Origin: Apibacter muscae
GTDB lineage: Bacteria > Bacteroidota > Bacteroidia > Flavobacteriales > Weeksellaceae
Length of the DNA stretch: 64,000 nucleotides
NCBI RefSeq assembly: GCF_007845635.1
Contig: NZ_SELG01000041.1
Location: forward strand, 402,053-466,052
Direction of reading: 5' to 3'
The notes under the pieces were generated by a model that worked only from the letters and a program-made list of their open reading frames with translations, was not told the DNA's origin and searched no databases. A program made the translations under genes and the position numbers. Shown in pieces: positions 19,131-28,347 of the stretch (its first letter is position 1; each line of letters begins with the position of its first letter).

Positions 19131-20105
19131 TTAAAATAAATCATTTTCAGTTATACTCTTATCATGCTTAGTATATTCAGTAGGTCTTTTAGCAAAAAAG
19201 TCGTCTAAACTATTCGCAAAAACTTCTTCTTCAAACCAAGCCATGGGTTTGTATTGTTCTGCTGATATATAATAAAGTTGCTCTATTCCTATTTGTTTTA
19301 AACTTTCATCAACTCTAAACTTCATAAAATTGATAAGATTTTCTTTACTGATAGTTTCTATACTACCCAGCTCAAAAATCCATTCTAAGATTTTTCCCTC
19401 AACTTTAATAGAGTGATTAACAATCTTTCTAATCGATTCAATTGTATCTGTATCAAAAAAATCAGGATATTCTTCTTTAATCTTATTTACTAAATATATT
19501 CCTGCATTGGCATGGATTTGTTCATCTACAGAGGTCCAACCTATAATATTGCTTACATTTTTCATTAAACCTTTAAAACGGGTAAATGAAAGAATAATGG
19601 CAAATTGACTAAACAATGAAACATTTTCTATTAAAATGGAAAATAATATCAGTGAAACGACATACTTTTTATTATCTTCAGATTTTGCATCTTTTAACGC
19701 CTCATCTAAGTATTCAATTCGTTCTCTAATTACTGGAATATCTAATAGTTTCTCGAATTGATTGTTGTAACCTAAAACTTCTAATAAACGTGAATAAGCT
19801 TCTGAGTGTCTAAATTCACATTCCGCAAATGTACTACCTAAACCATTAAATTCAGGCTTTGGAAAATGTTGATATAAATTTCCCCAAAAACTTTTTACGG
19901 CAACTTCAATTTGCGCAATGGCTAATAAACTATTTTTTATTGCATTTCTCTCTTTTTCGTCTAAATGAGAGTGAAAATCTTGAACATCTGCAGTGAAATC
20001 AACTTCAGAGTGAACCCAAAATGCTTTGTTTATAGCATCTGTAAATTGTAAAATTTCAGGATATTCAAATGGTTTATAGTTTATTCTTCTATCAAATACT
20101 GACAT
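19131..20105 (-). CDS. nrdB: class I ribonucleotide reductase, radical-generating beta subunit
   Basis: Ferritin-like subunit of 324 residues that holds the metal centre and tyrosyl radical. Ligand pattern: Glu67 (in AQIEVAV), Glu97 and His100 in ECEFRHSEAY, the radical Tyr104 four residues after that histidine, Glu in ILIENVSL, and the ExxH of DEQIHAN. No N-terminal ATP-cone, unlike some Bacteroidota NrdB proteins. The radical tyrosine is retained, so this is not a tyrosine-less subclass. Upstream of nrdA on the same strand; the 293-base region before it is AT-rich with no NrdR box that I could identify. Confidence 0.94.
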   Translation of the reverse strand: MSVFDRRINYKPFEYPEILQFTDAINKAFWVHSEVDFTADVQDFHSHLDEKERNAIKNSLLAIAQIEVAVKSFWGNLYQHFPKPEFNGLGSTFAECEFRHSEAYSRLLEVLGYNNQFEKLLDIPVIRERIEYLDEALKDAKSEDNKKYVVSLILFSILIENVSLFSQFAIILSFTRFKGLMKNVSNIIGWTSVDEQIHANAGIYLVNKIKEEYPDFFDTDTIESIRKIVNHSIKVEGKILEWIFELGSIETISKENLINFMKFRVDESLKQIGIEQLYYISAEQYKPMAWFEEEVFANSLDDFFAKRPTEYTKHDKSITENDLF

Positions 20106-20398
20106 GGCTTTTTAGGTTTTATTTTTTTTTATGCTAACGTTATTATAGTAAAATTGTAAACTTTATTTAATTTTTAAAATTTCTTTTATAAATTTTCTTT
20201 ATTACATTTTATGATCCTCCTTAGTTTGAATGAATTAACCTTATAATCCATTCAAAAATTTGAATAACTAAAATTAGAATATAAATTAAGGTTAGTCAAC
20301 CTTCTACTAGAAAAGATATTAAGAAGTTATAAACAAACCAATTAAAGCATTGATTTAAAGCTAATTAATTAAAATAACCCTTGATCTAAAATTTATAT

Positions 20399-21274
20399 CT
20401 AATTACGTGAATCTACGCCCCATTGCAACTTATCTCGAAGATTTTGATAGTACGAATAATCCTTATAATTAACTATATTAATTTTAAAATTAGCTTTAGA
20501 AATTAATATTTCATCTTCAATATTCATTTTATAATATCTAGAGTCTAAGGACATGAAATAGATATCTGAGCGTGAGTTGACTTTAAGTTTAATTTGTATA
20601 TTATCCTGTAAAATTAGTGGACGTACATTTAAATTGTGGGGTGCAATGGGTGTTAAAACTACAATTTCAGCTTTAGGATAAATAATTGGTCCTCCACAAC
20701 TTAATGAATATCCGGTGGAACCTGTAGGAGTTGAAACTATTAAACCATCTGCCCAAAATGTATTTAAGAATACTTCATTGACGTAAGCGTCAATATTTAT
20801 CATTGAGGTTGTTTCATTTCTAATTACTGCTATTTCATTAATCGCATAAGAATTTACATTTCCGGATAGGCTTTTGATTTCTAATACGGAACGTTCGCTT
20901 ATTTCGTAATTTCCCTCTAAAATTCTTGGCAATTCTCTTAAAACTTCAGTTTTCTGCAAGGTTGCTAAAAACCCTAGCCGACCGGTATTTACACCTACTA
21001 TAGGAATTTTTAAATCTTTTATAATTGAAATAGTTGAAAGAATAGTCCCATCTCCCCCAAAAGTAAATAATAGTTGAAGATCTTTGGGCAATTTTTTTCT
21101 TTTGGAAAGGGTTTGAAAATTAGGGTTTTCATAACCTAAAATTTTTTGTAATTCTTGTTTATACAATTCATAAATGTAAACTTCAATCCCTCTAGTCTCA
21201 AGTTCATTAAAAAAAGTTTTTAATAAATCCTTATCTTCTTCTTTAACCACTTGTCCATAAATACCTACTTTCAT
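20399..21274 (-). CDS. nadK: NAD kinase
   Basis: Phosphorylates NAD to NADP. 291 residues, with the family signature TFGGDGTIL at 71-79 (catalytic Asp75), the NE-containing strand (YAINEIAVIR), and the glycine-rich substrate loop STPTGSTGYSLSCGGPI. Normal length for bacterial NadK. It follows the CBS-domain gene by 13 bases on the same strand, a pairing seen in flavobacteria. Confidence 0.95.
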   Translation of the reverse strand: MKVGIYGQVVKEEDKDLLKTFFNELETRGIEVYIYELYKQELQKILGYENPNFQTLSKRKKLPKDLQLLFTFGGDGTILSTISIIKDLKIPIVGVNTGRLGFLATLQKTEVLRELPRILEGNYEISERSVLEIKSLSGNVNSYAINEIAVIRNETTSMINIDAYVNEVFLNTFWADGLIVSTPTGSTGYSLSCGGPIIYPKAEIVVLTPIAPHNLNVRPLILQDNIQIKLKVNSRSDIYFMSLDSRYYKMNIEDEILISKANFKINIVNYKDYSYYQNLRDKLQWGVDSRN

Positions 21275-21287
21275 AAATGTTAATTTT

Positions 21288-21944
21288 CTATACTTCCATA
21301 AATTTTTGAAGTTGATTGTAACGATCTTTTAATAATTCTTTTTTTATATCTTCAAAATATCTATTGGTAATTATATAGCCGAATCGTTCAAATGTATCTC
21401 CTATTGAACTTATATTTTCGGCTTTTATTTTTAATAATATTTGTGTGGTTTCAAGATCAGTTTTTACAACAGTCAATCCTAAAATTTGTCCATTATTACT
21501 TTCAACAATATTTGATATTTCACTTATTGAATATTTTTTTATTGGAGTTGTAATACCTATAAACCAACCGTAATCAGAAATAAATGGTAATGATGAAAAT
21601 TCATCAATTATAGTTTCTTCTAAAACTACTCCTAAATACTCTTCTTTATCATTCAAGATTGGAAGAACATTGGTTTCATTATCACTAAAAGATTTTAATG
21701 AATCGAATATAAGAACGGTATTATGTAAATAAAAATCTTCCAGTTCAACTATATATTTATCAATAGTATCCTCAGGATTTATTTTACTGACTAATGATGC
21801 ATTTAAATTCCCTAATAATTTACCTTCATTTACAACTGGCAAATGATTGACCTGCTGTTCAAACATTAAGCTTTTAGCTTTCTCAATTGAGCTTTTAAGG
21901 TTTATAGTTTGAAAATTTTTAGAAATATATTCTGTAATTATCAT
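21288..21944 (-). CDS. CBS-domain protein
   Basis: 218 residues. Two CBS motifs occupy about residues 1-125 (QQVNHLPVVNEGKLLGNL and NVLPILNDKEEYLGVV). An ACT-like C-terminal half follows (SEISNIVESNNGQILGL). CBS pairs usually bind adenine nucleotides. Its place directly before nadK makes a nucleotide-sensing role plausible but unproven. No catalytic domain is attached. Confidence 0.78.
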   Translation of the reverse strand: MIITEYISKNFQTINLKSSIEKAKSLMFEQQVNHLPVVNEGKLLGNLNASLVSKINPEDTIDKYIVELEDFYLHNTVLIFDSLKSFSDNETNVLPILNDKEEYLGVVLEETIIDEFSSLPFISDYGWFIGITTPIKKYSISEISNIVESNNGQILGLTVVKTDLETTQILLKIKAENISSIGDTFERFGYIITNRYFEDIKKELLKDRYNQLQKFMEV

Positions 21945-22196
21945 CTGGCTAATTTATAATAAGAATTAAAAGAATGCAAAAATCTTTAATTAACAAATTT
22001 ACTTTATAATTTAATATGGTTTAAAACGGTATAAATTACTTAATAAAACTCCGAAAGTCCAGTATTTCATATATTTTGTTCTAAATTTTTTAAATTATTT
22101 AAGTTTTAACCAAATCTGTAAATTAATAAGGAAAATTATATTTATTCTATCTTTGAAATTAATTTAAGTTTAATTATCTAATTCTATATTTAATCA

Positions 22197-23330
22197 GTGT
22201 CCGGACTCTACCTTCATATCCCTTTTTGTAAAAAAAAATGTAGTTACTGCAATTTTCATTTTTCTACGCAACTTCAATTAAAATCAAAATTAATTGAAAT
22301 GATGGGTAATGAATTGGAATTAAGAAAAAATGAAATGCAAACTCCTATAAAAACCATTTATTTTGGAGGAGGCACTCCTTCTTTATTAAATGAAGATGAA
22401 ATTTTGTTTTTATTTCATAAAATCTATAGTTTTTATAATACTTCTGAGTTGATAGAAGTTACTTTGGAATGCAATCCTAATGATCTTTCCTATGATTTTC
22501 TTAATTTCTTAAAGAAAGAAACGCCAGTCAATCGATTGAGCATAGGAATACAATCTTTTTTTGATGTGGATTTAAAATTTATGAATCGCTCTCACCATTC
22601 AATGCAGGGAGAAGAATGTATAAAGATGGCTCAAGAAGTGGGTTTTAAAAATATTACCATTGATTTAATTTATGGTGGAGAAACAACATCAGATGAACAG
22701 TGGATAAAAAATTTAGAAAAAGCTATATCTCTGGGAGTTCCTCATATTTCTGCTTATGCGTTAACTGTTGAGCCTAAAACTGCTTTAGAAAATAATATAA
22801 GAAAAGGTAAATTACCTCCTGCGGATGAAGATAAACAAGCCAAACAATTCCATATTCTAAGAAATCTATTATCTAAAAAAGATTTTATTCAATATGAATT
22901 TTCCAATTTTGGGAAACAGGGATTCTTTTCAAAGCATAATATTTCGTATTGGGAAAATTTGCCCTACTTAGGCATTGGACCCTCTGCACATTCTTACAAC
23001 GGAAAAGATAAAAGATGCTGGAACATTTCTAATAATGTTAAATATATTAACGCCTTAGAAAAAAATAAACTTCCTTTAGAGATTGAAAATATTAGTGATA
23101 AGGATCGGTTTAATGAAACTATTATGCTAGGATTAAGAACCTATCAAGGAATTAGTTTAAAAATTTTAAATGAAAATTTTTCTTCCTCATTTTTAGCAAT
23201 TTTTAATAATGAAGCACAAAAATTAATTAACGACAAAAAATTAATCTGCAAAGATAACTACCTTACTGTAAACCCTGAATACTTGTTTTTAACAGATGGC
23301 ATAATCTCACAATTATTTTTGATTGATTAA
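22197..23330 (+). CDS. hemW: HemW-like radical SAM protein (haem chaperone family)
   Basis: 377-residue radical SAM protein. The cluster motif CKKKCSYC is near residue 11, followed by FHF as in the HemW/HemN branch. SAM-binding segments are IYFGGGTPSLL and LECNPND, and the C-terminal HemN-type domain includes YEFSNFGKQG. Relatives insert haem into targets and are not true coproporphyrinogen dehydrogenases. The start is GTG at 22197, chosen because the conserved SGLYLHIPFCKK begins there and no upstream ATG fits. A TATCTTTG element (22148-22155) lies about 40 bases upstream without a clear TTG partner. murI follows by 28 bases. Confidence 0.88.
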   Translation: MSGLYLHIPFCKKKCSYCNFHFSTQLQLKSKLIEMMGNELELRKNEMQTPIKTIYFGGGTPSLLNEDEILFLFHKIYSFYNTSELIEVTLECNPNDLSYDFLNFLKKETPVNRLSIGIQSFFDVDLKFMNRSHHSMQGEECIKMAQEVGFKNITIDLIYGGETTSDEQWIKNLEKAISLGVPHISAYALTVEPKTALENNIRKGKLPPADEDKQAKQFHILRNLLSKKDFIQYEFSNFGKQGFFSKHNISYWENLPYLGIGPSAHSYNGKDKRCWNISNNVKYINALEKNKLPLEIENISDKDRFNETIMLGLRTYQGISLKILNENFSSSFLAIFNNEAQKLINDKKLICKDNYLTVNPEYLFLTDGIISQLFLID

Positions 23331-23353
23331 TTGTTTATAATCTTATACTTTTG
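23323..23353 (+). promoter_or_regulatory. Bacteroidota-type promoter of murI
   Basis: TTG at 23323-23325, a 20-base spacer, and TACTTTTG at 23346-23353, matching TTG-N17-23-TAnnTTTG. The -7 element ends 5 bases before the murI ATG, implying a leaderless or nearly leaderless transcript. The -33 element overlaps the end of hemW. Confidence 0.65.
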
Positions 23354-23358
23354 CAGAG

Positions 23359-24165
23359 ATGAAAGATGATAACCGACCGATTGGAATTTTTGACTCTGGT
23401 GTAGGTGGTCTTACCACGGCTAAAGAAATTCAACGTTTATTACCAAAGGAAAATTTAATTTACTTTGGAGATTCTAAGCATTTGCCCTATGGGGATAAAT
23501 CCAAAGAGGTTATAATTGAATATTCAACACAAATTACTCGTTTTTTACTTAGTAAGAATTGTAAAGCTATTGTAATTGCTTGCAATACCGCTACGGCCAA
23601 TGCTTTACAAGAAGTAAGAAAATTAGCCTCAGAAAAAAATGTGCGGGTCTATGATGTTATTTCTCCAGTTGCTGAAAAAGTAGCTTTTACATTTAATCAA
23701 AATGTTGGGGTTATTGCAACTAAATCTACTATAAGTTCTCATATATATAAGAAATATATTAGAAAAAACAACAAGCATATTGCAGTGCACGAGCTTGCCA
23801 CGCCTTTACTGGTTCCTGTTATTGAAGAAGGTTTTACCAACCATCAAATATCTGAAGTTATTCTTAAAACTTATTTAAATAATAAAAAGCTTAGCAATAT
23901 TGATTCCTTAATTTTGGGTTGCACCCATTACCCAATTATTTTAAATGAGGTTAAAAACTTCTATCAAAATAAAATTCAAGTGATAGATTCTCCTTTAATT
24001 GTTGCCAGCCATATACAGCAAGATTTAGAGAAAAGGAAAATTCTTTCTAATTCTTCCAATTCTACGTATGAATTTTATGTATCGGATTTAACTCCCACAT
24101 TCTCTAAATTAGCAAAAAAGTTTTTTGGAGCTAAAATTCATTTAAAAGTTGAAAATATTTTTTAA
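23359..24165 (+). CDS. murI: glutamate racemase
   Basis: Makes D-glutamate for peptidoglycan. 268 residues with the substrate-binding start GIFDSGVGGLTT, first catalytic Cys75 in ACNTATA, and second catalytic Cys188 in LGCTHYP. Both cysteines and the spacing are normal. It has its own promoter overlapping the hemW end. Convergent with the SAM hydrolase gene; only 3 bases separate the stop codons. Confidence 0.95.
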   Translation: MKDDNRPIGIFDSGVGGLTTAKEIQRLLPKENLIYFGDSKHLPYGDKSKEVIIEYSTQITRFLLSKNCKAIVIACNTATANALQEVRKLASEKNVRVYDVISPVAEKVAFTFNQNVGVIATKSTISSHIYKKYIRKNNKHIAVHELATPLLVPVIEEGFTNHQISEVILKTYLNNKKLSNIDSLILGCTHYPIILNEVKNFYQNKIQVIDSPLIVASHIQQDLEKRKILSNSSNSTYEFYVSDLTPTFSKLAKKFFGAKIHLKVENIF

Positions 24166-24168
24166 CTA

Positions 24169-24993
24169 TTATTGAAAGACAATTTTTATTTGTGTACCTA
24201 TAGAAAGTCCCATTAAGGAACTTGCACCACCCACAGTTTTTAAATTGCTTTTATACATAGAAATTTGCAAATACTCTGAGGAATTAAATATAGCTAAGGC
24301 TTTTCCGTGATATTTATTCTCATCAGGATCATCGCCCAATACATCCGTATATTTAGTTTTAATTTCTGTAAATTCAACATTCCTAATTGAAATAACGAAG
24401 TCTCTTTTTTTACCAAATTGGTAAAATCTTTCTTTTTTAATATTGGTAACTGCATTTCCATAGTTATCAATATAAATAATCATTCCGATTAAAGAATTTT
24501 CATCTGCTTTCTCTAAAGGCTTATACTCTGTGAGAACTCTATAGTCTGATGTTTTTCTGCCTATCAATTCTAACTTTCCTCCTCTTGCTAAATGGCAAGC
24601 TACAGGAATAAACAAATCTTTTAATAAATAATTAATATCCTCGTATGGATTTATGGTAATTTCATACATTTCATGGATTACTCCTCCTTCAGTTATTAAA
24701 GATAAAATTCCGTTATCGTTGCAAATAAAGTAATGTCCATGAATTTCAGCAGCCATTGATTTTACATGCGGAGATGACAAAGCATCTACACCTATAATAT
24801 GCACGGTTCCTCTTGGAAAACTTTGATAGGAGTTCCTCACAACGAAAGCAGTTTCTAGCAAATCAAATGGCATGATCTCATGAGATATATCAACAATAAC
24901 CACTTCAGGCAACTGACTATATATACAACCTTTTAGGGCTGGAACATGAAAATCGTTCAATCCAAAATCCGTAGTTAGAGTTATTATCGGCAT
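24169..24993 (-). CDS. S-adenosyl-L-methionine hydrolase (DUF62 family)
   Basis: 274-residue SAM hydroxide adenosyltransferase-type protein, related to fluorinases and chlorinases. The N-terminal signature is TLTTDFGLNDFHVPALKG. It also has FPRGTVHIIGVD, a CNDNGILSLI segment, and YIDNYGNAVTNI in the second domain. Members of this family without the halide-specific loop hydrolyse SAM to adenosine and methionine; I see nothing suggesting halogenation. It is divergent from phoH, an arrangement frequent in Flavobacteriia. A TAACTTTG element sits in the divergent gap. Confidence 0.82.
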   Translation of the reverse strand: MPIITLTTDFGLNDFHVPALKGCIYSQLPEVVIVDISHEIMPFDLLETAFVVRNSYQSFPRGTVHIIGVDALSSPHVKSMAAEIHGHYFICNDNGILSLITEGGVIHEMYEITINPYEDINYLLKDLFIPVACHLARGGKLELIGRKTSDYRVLTEYKPLEKADENSLIGMIIYIDNYGNAVTNIKKERFYQFGKKRDFVISIRNVEFTEIKTKYTDVLGDDPDENKYHGKALAIFNSSEYLQISMYKSNLKTVGGASSLMGLSIGTQIKIVFQ

Positions 24994-25057
24994 AATTTTA
25001 TCTCAGAAACAAAGTTATTGCTTATTTTTGTTTTTGTAAAATTAAAACATTTAAAAC

Positions 25058-26002
25058 TTGAATCAAATCAATTTAATTCTAGATGAGGTAGATCTGAAGC
25101 TATTTTATGGAGAATACAATCAGAATTTTAATCTTCTAACTAATCATTTTCCTAAGTTAAAGATAACCGGAAGAGACCAAAATATAAAAGCTACTGGTAA
25201 TGAAGAAGATTTGCTAGAATTTGAAAAGAAAGTTAAAAGTATTGTTGCGTATATTAATCGTTATAATAAATTAAATGAAATAGCTCTGAATGGTATTCTG
25301 CATATATCTAAAGATATAAACAATGTTGAAAAGTTAGAAGATGTTATTGTTCATGGAATAGGAGGGAAAATTATATATGCTAAAACTGAAAATTTAAAAA
25401 AATTAGTTAATTGTGTAGATACCCATGATATGGTTTTCGCCATAGGACCGGCAGGTACTGGTAAAACCTATACTAGTGTAGCTCTAGCGGTTCGAGCTTT
25501 GAAAAATAAAGAGGTAAAACGCATTGTACTCACCCGTCCAGCTGTGGAAGCTGGTGAAAGTTTAGGTTTTTTACCGGGAGATTTAAAGGAAAAGCTAGAT
25601 CCCTATTTACAACCTTTATATGATGCTTTAAGAGATATGATAAGTCCTGAAAAATTAGCTTCTTATTTAGAAAAAGGTATTATTGAAATTGCTCCATTGG
25701 CTTTTATGAGGGGGCGAACCTTGGACGGGGCTTTTGTAATATTAGACGAAGCACAAAATACTACACATTTGCAAATGAAAATGTTTTTAACTAGAATGGG
25801 GGCGAATGCAAAGTTTATTATTACCGGAGATCCGGGACAGATTGATTTACCTAAACAACAAAAATCGGGTTTAAAAGAAGCTATGCGAATATTGCAAGGC
25901 GTTAAAGATATTGGGTTTGTAAAACTTACAGAAATTGACGTTGTGCGTCACCGTTTAGTTAAAAAAATATTAGAAGCTTACAGAAAACAAGAGGAAGAAT
26001 AG
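25058..26002 (+). CDS. phoH: PhoH-family ATPase
   Basis: 314 residues: an N-terminal KH-like region (about 20-70), then a P-loop ATPase domain with Walker A GPAGTGKT at 130-137, Walker B FVILDEAQNTT, and the sensor segment TGDPGQIDLP. PhoH proteins are RNA-associated ATPases of still unclear function. The start is TTG (25058); this fits the family N-terminus and no ATG is available before the conserved region. Divergent from the SAM hydrolase gene. Confidence 0.9.
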   Translation: MNQINLILDEVDLKLFYGEYNQNFNLLTNHFPKLKITGRDQNIKATGNEEDLLEFEKKVKSIVAYINRYNKLNEIALNGILHISKDINNVEKLEDVIVHGIGGKIIYAKTENLKKLVNCVDTHDMVFAIGPAGTGKTYTSVALAVRALKNKEVKRIVLTRPAVEAGESLGFLPGDLKEKLDPYLQPLYDALRDMISPEKLASYLEKGIIEIAPLAFMRGRTLDGAFVILDEAQNTTHLQMKMFLTRMGANAKFIITGDPGQIDLPKQQKSGLKEAMRILQGVKDIGFVKLTEIDVVRHRLVKKILEAYRKQEEE

Positions 26003-26163
26003 TAAAAATAATATTTTTAACAATTAAGTAATATAAAATACTTTTATAGGATTAGTTAATGATTTTGTATCATTCATTATTTTTAATAAAAATGATAATC
26101 AATAACTTTTATTCCTACTTCGTAATCCTTAAAATTAACTATACCAATATTACTTGTATTTTA

Positions 26164-26227
26164 AAACTAGCTAAAATTAAAGGTTTCATTGAATGTAATA
26201 AATTTAATTGGATATAATTTCTCTTTC
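26164..26227. repeat. junction repeat copy 1 of the A/B gene array
   Basis: A 64-bp segment nearly identical to 27476-27539 and 28284-28347. Read on the minus strand it holds the last codons of an A-type gene (ending EREIISN/D), a short spacer, and the ATG plus first codons of a B-type gene (MKPLILAS). Here the B gene is only a remnant starting at 26189 that runs into a stop after about 16 codons. Confidence 0.9.
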
Positions 26228-26886
26228 TTCTTTGATTCCTTCTATAATTTCTTTTACTATTTCTAAATCTGCGTTTTTGTTATAACCGATGCTTATTTTG
26301 AATAAGTAATATTTATCTTTTTCCGGAAACATTGATCCTTGGGTTAGAGATACATATTTTACCGGAATTACTACTTGATAATTTTTGAATTCCTTACTAT
26401 AATATTTTTTATAAAAATCCATCCATTTATCCAAAGGTTCATATATTTTTATTATGTCTAAGTTACTTTTACATAAATCTGCTTCAAAATCAATATTTTG
26501 TGGAATATATAAACTATCGGAATCCATAAGTGCACTAACATAAGTTAGATTATATCCTCCCAATAAAGATTCATCCGGTTCTTTAAAAATCCAAGTTTTT
26601 TTTTCTTTTTTTTTCTTAGTTCTTTTATGGTTACAGTATCCGATGTTTCTTTTACATTATAGAATAAATCTCCTAATGTACTTCCTATTGAATAATCCAT
26701 CGTTAATGCTATTGGTTTTATACCTACAATATGACAACTTTTATTACTTTTAAATTCTTTAGAATTTATAATGGATTGGTATACTGCTACTTTAAATTTA
26801 TCAACCATATTTATAGAACTTTCTTGTACTTGTCCTATCATTAAAGTTGTTAGAAAAAAACTAATCCCAATTAAATGTTTTTTCAT
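26204..26886 (-). pseudogene. frameshifted A-family secreted protein
   Basis: A near-duplicate of the intact gene at 28324-29007. The first reading frame (start 26886) gives a signal peptide and about 95 matching residues, then goes out of frame at a poly-A tract. The rest continues in another frame to the stop at 26204. On the coding strand the tract is 9 A here (26596-26604) and 10 A in the intact copy (28716-28725), so one base is missing. With the base restored, the sequence reads TWIFKEPDESLLGGY, matching TWIFKEPDNFLLAGY. It could be a true loss, a phase-variable tract, or a sequencing error. Family function unknown; see the intact copy. Confidence 0.85.
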
Positions 26887-26892
26887 GTATAG

Positions 26893-27501
26893 TTAATTTA
26901 TTGTATTTATAGACTCTATTTTTCCTTGTTTTGAATAAACAATCTTATATAATTTATATTCTTGTTTTAATTCTTGTTTATTTTTTATTTGTGTATAAAA
27001 AACAGGAATAATTTCATAAGGATTTCCCCCAATTAAATCAGAAATATATAAATAAAGATTTGCCCATTTATCTAAGGGCTCATAGATTCTTATATAAGAA
27101 TAATTCACTGGTTTCCATTCATTATATTCAGAAAATGCTTGGTAAAGGTTTACTCTTTGCAAATTAGAATCCATAAATTTTTCTTCTTTCAACTCTTTAT
27201 ATATCTTATAATTATAAGGCATTTTTTGATTTAATTTATCTACAGAAATAGAATCTTTTTTTTCTTTAATAAAAATTTGAAAAAAATTAGAATTGGGATT
27301 AATATCCAAATCCAATGTTTGGATACTAACTAAGTGAAATTCCTTTTCTTTTTTCACTTCGTCTGATAAAAGTAAAGCCTTATATATTTCTGTTTTTACA
27401 AAATCTATTTTAGCTCTATCCAAACATTATTTATAACAATTTTGTCCTCTTGAATATAATATAGCAAGTATTGTAAAACTAGCTAAAATTAAAGGTTTCA
27501 T
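26893..27501 (-). pseudogene. B-family secreted protein interrupted by a stop codon
   Basis: From ATG 27501 the frame reads a signal-peptide-like start (MKPLILASFTILAILYS), reaches TAA at codon 25, and then continues in the same frame as an uninterrupted run to 26893. That downstream part alone could begin at TTG 27423, giving 176 residues without a signal peptide. It shares the family motif IRIYEPLDKWANLY and the later IIPVFY with the B gene at 27635-28309. The same-frame signal peptide upstream makes a recent nonsense mutation the simplest explanation. It starts 6 bases upstream of the frameshifted A copy's region. Confidence 0.75.
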
Positions 27502-27539
27502 TGAATGTAATAAATTTAATCGGATATAATTTCTCTTTC
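27476..27539. repeat. junction repeat copy 2 of the A/B gene array
   Basis: Second copy of the 64-bp A-end/B-start junction. On the minus strand the preceding A gene survives only as a C-terminal remnant (stop at 27516-27518), and the repeat supplies the ATG (27501) of the interrupted B gene. Confidence 0.9.
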
Positions 27540-27602
27540 ATCTATTGCCCCTTTTATAATTTTATTTATTATTTCTAAATATGTTTTAAGTTTTGAACAT
27601 GA
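27516..27602 (-). pseudogene. C-terminal remnant of an A-family gene
   Basis: About 28 codons in frame ending LEIINKIIKGAIDEREIISD, clearly homologous to the intact A C-terminus LEIVKEIIEGIKEEREIISD. An in-frame TAG precedes it and the rest of the gene is absent. It marks a third A unit lost by deletion. Confidence 0.8.
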
Positions 27603-27634
27603 CTAAAATATAATTCAAGTATAAATAATTTTAT

Positions 27635-28309
27635 TTAATCACTAATTACTTCTTTTGAAATTATACGATTATCTTGAATATTTACTTTAAATTTAAATAG
27701 CATATAATTTTCTTTTCCAGAAAACTGTTCTGAGTGTTCATATTTTACTGGAATTACAATTTCTTGATCTGTTGAATATCTAGAAAACATATAGGAATAG
27801 AGATTTCCCCATTTATCAAAAGGTTCATAAATTTTTATTATATCGTATTCATTATCACAGTAGTTGAAAAAAAAACCTATTGCACTGGTAAAAGGATTCT
27901 TTCTTCCTTCCATATTTTCAGAAATTTTATTGGAAGAATAAACCGGATATTCTTTTATATAATGTTCTATTATTTCTTCTCCCTTAAAGATATATTCTAG
28001 ATCACTTTCCACTAGGAAAACCCAATAATTAGAAGGTAGGATATCTCTTAACCTTCCTAAGGTTAAAGTATCTTTATCTTTTCGAGGTTCTAAATATTCA
28101 TACTTCTTTTTTATCTCTAAAGCAAAAGAGGGTATGGTAACAATTTTACATTGAACTTTATTTTGAAATTCTTGAGATGAAACAATTTCTATGAATAATC
28201 GGGTTTTAAATTGAGTAATTAAATCCAAATCTGCTTTATTTAAAGAATCTTTTTGTGCAAATATGAGGCAGCTAAATAAATAGAAACTAGCTAAAATCAA
28301 AGGTTTCAT
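27635..28309 (-). CDS. B-family secreted protein (putative immunity-type)
   Basis: 224 residues with a Sec signal peptide (MKPLILASFYLFSCLIFAQ, cleavage after FAQ). The mature domain carries IIKIYEPFDKWGNLYSY at about 155, then IVIPVKYEH and MLFKFKV, a motif set shared with the A family. Not a family I can name. It lies 14 bases downstream of the intact A gene, both downstream of the metallopeptidase-like gene. A periplasmic location and a paralogous tandem array suggest an immunity protein, but this is inference from layout. The only intact B copy. Confidence 0.65.
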   Translation of the reverse strand: MKPLILASFYLFSCLIFAQKDSLNKADLDLITQFKTRLFIEIVSSQEFQNKVQCKIVTIPSFALEIKKKYEYLEPRKDKDTLTLGRLRDILPSNYWVFLVESDLEYIFKGEEIIEHYIKEYPVYSSNKISENMEGRKNPFTSAIGFFFNYCDNEYDIIKIYEPFDKWGNLYSYMFSRYSTDQEIVIPVKYEHSEQFSGKENYMLFKFKVNIQDNRIISKEVISD

Positions 28310-28347
28310 TGAATGTAATAAATTTAATCGGATATAATTTCTCTTTC
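28284..28347. repeat. junction repeat copy 3 of the A/B gene array
   Basis: Third copy of the 64-bp junction, here between two intact genes (A stop at 28324, B start at 28309), so it is probably the ancestral arrangement from which the other two were duplicated. Confidence 0.9.

Noticed and set aside
23359..24165. Hypothesis that murI and the fused racemase are duplicates of one function
   Set aside because: murI has normal glutamate racemase signatures, while the fused protein belongs to the separate aspartate/amino-acid racemase branch.
24169..24993. Fluorinase/chlorinase for the DUF62 protein
   Set aside because: The halide-specific features of those enzymes are not evident, and SAM hydrolase is the common activity of this family in Flavobacteriia.
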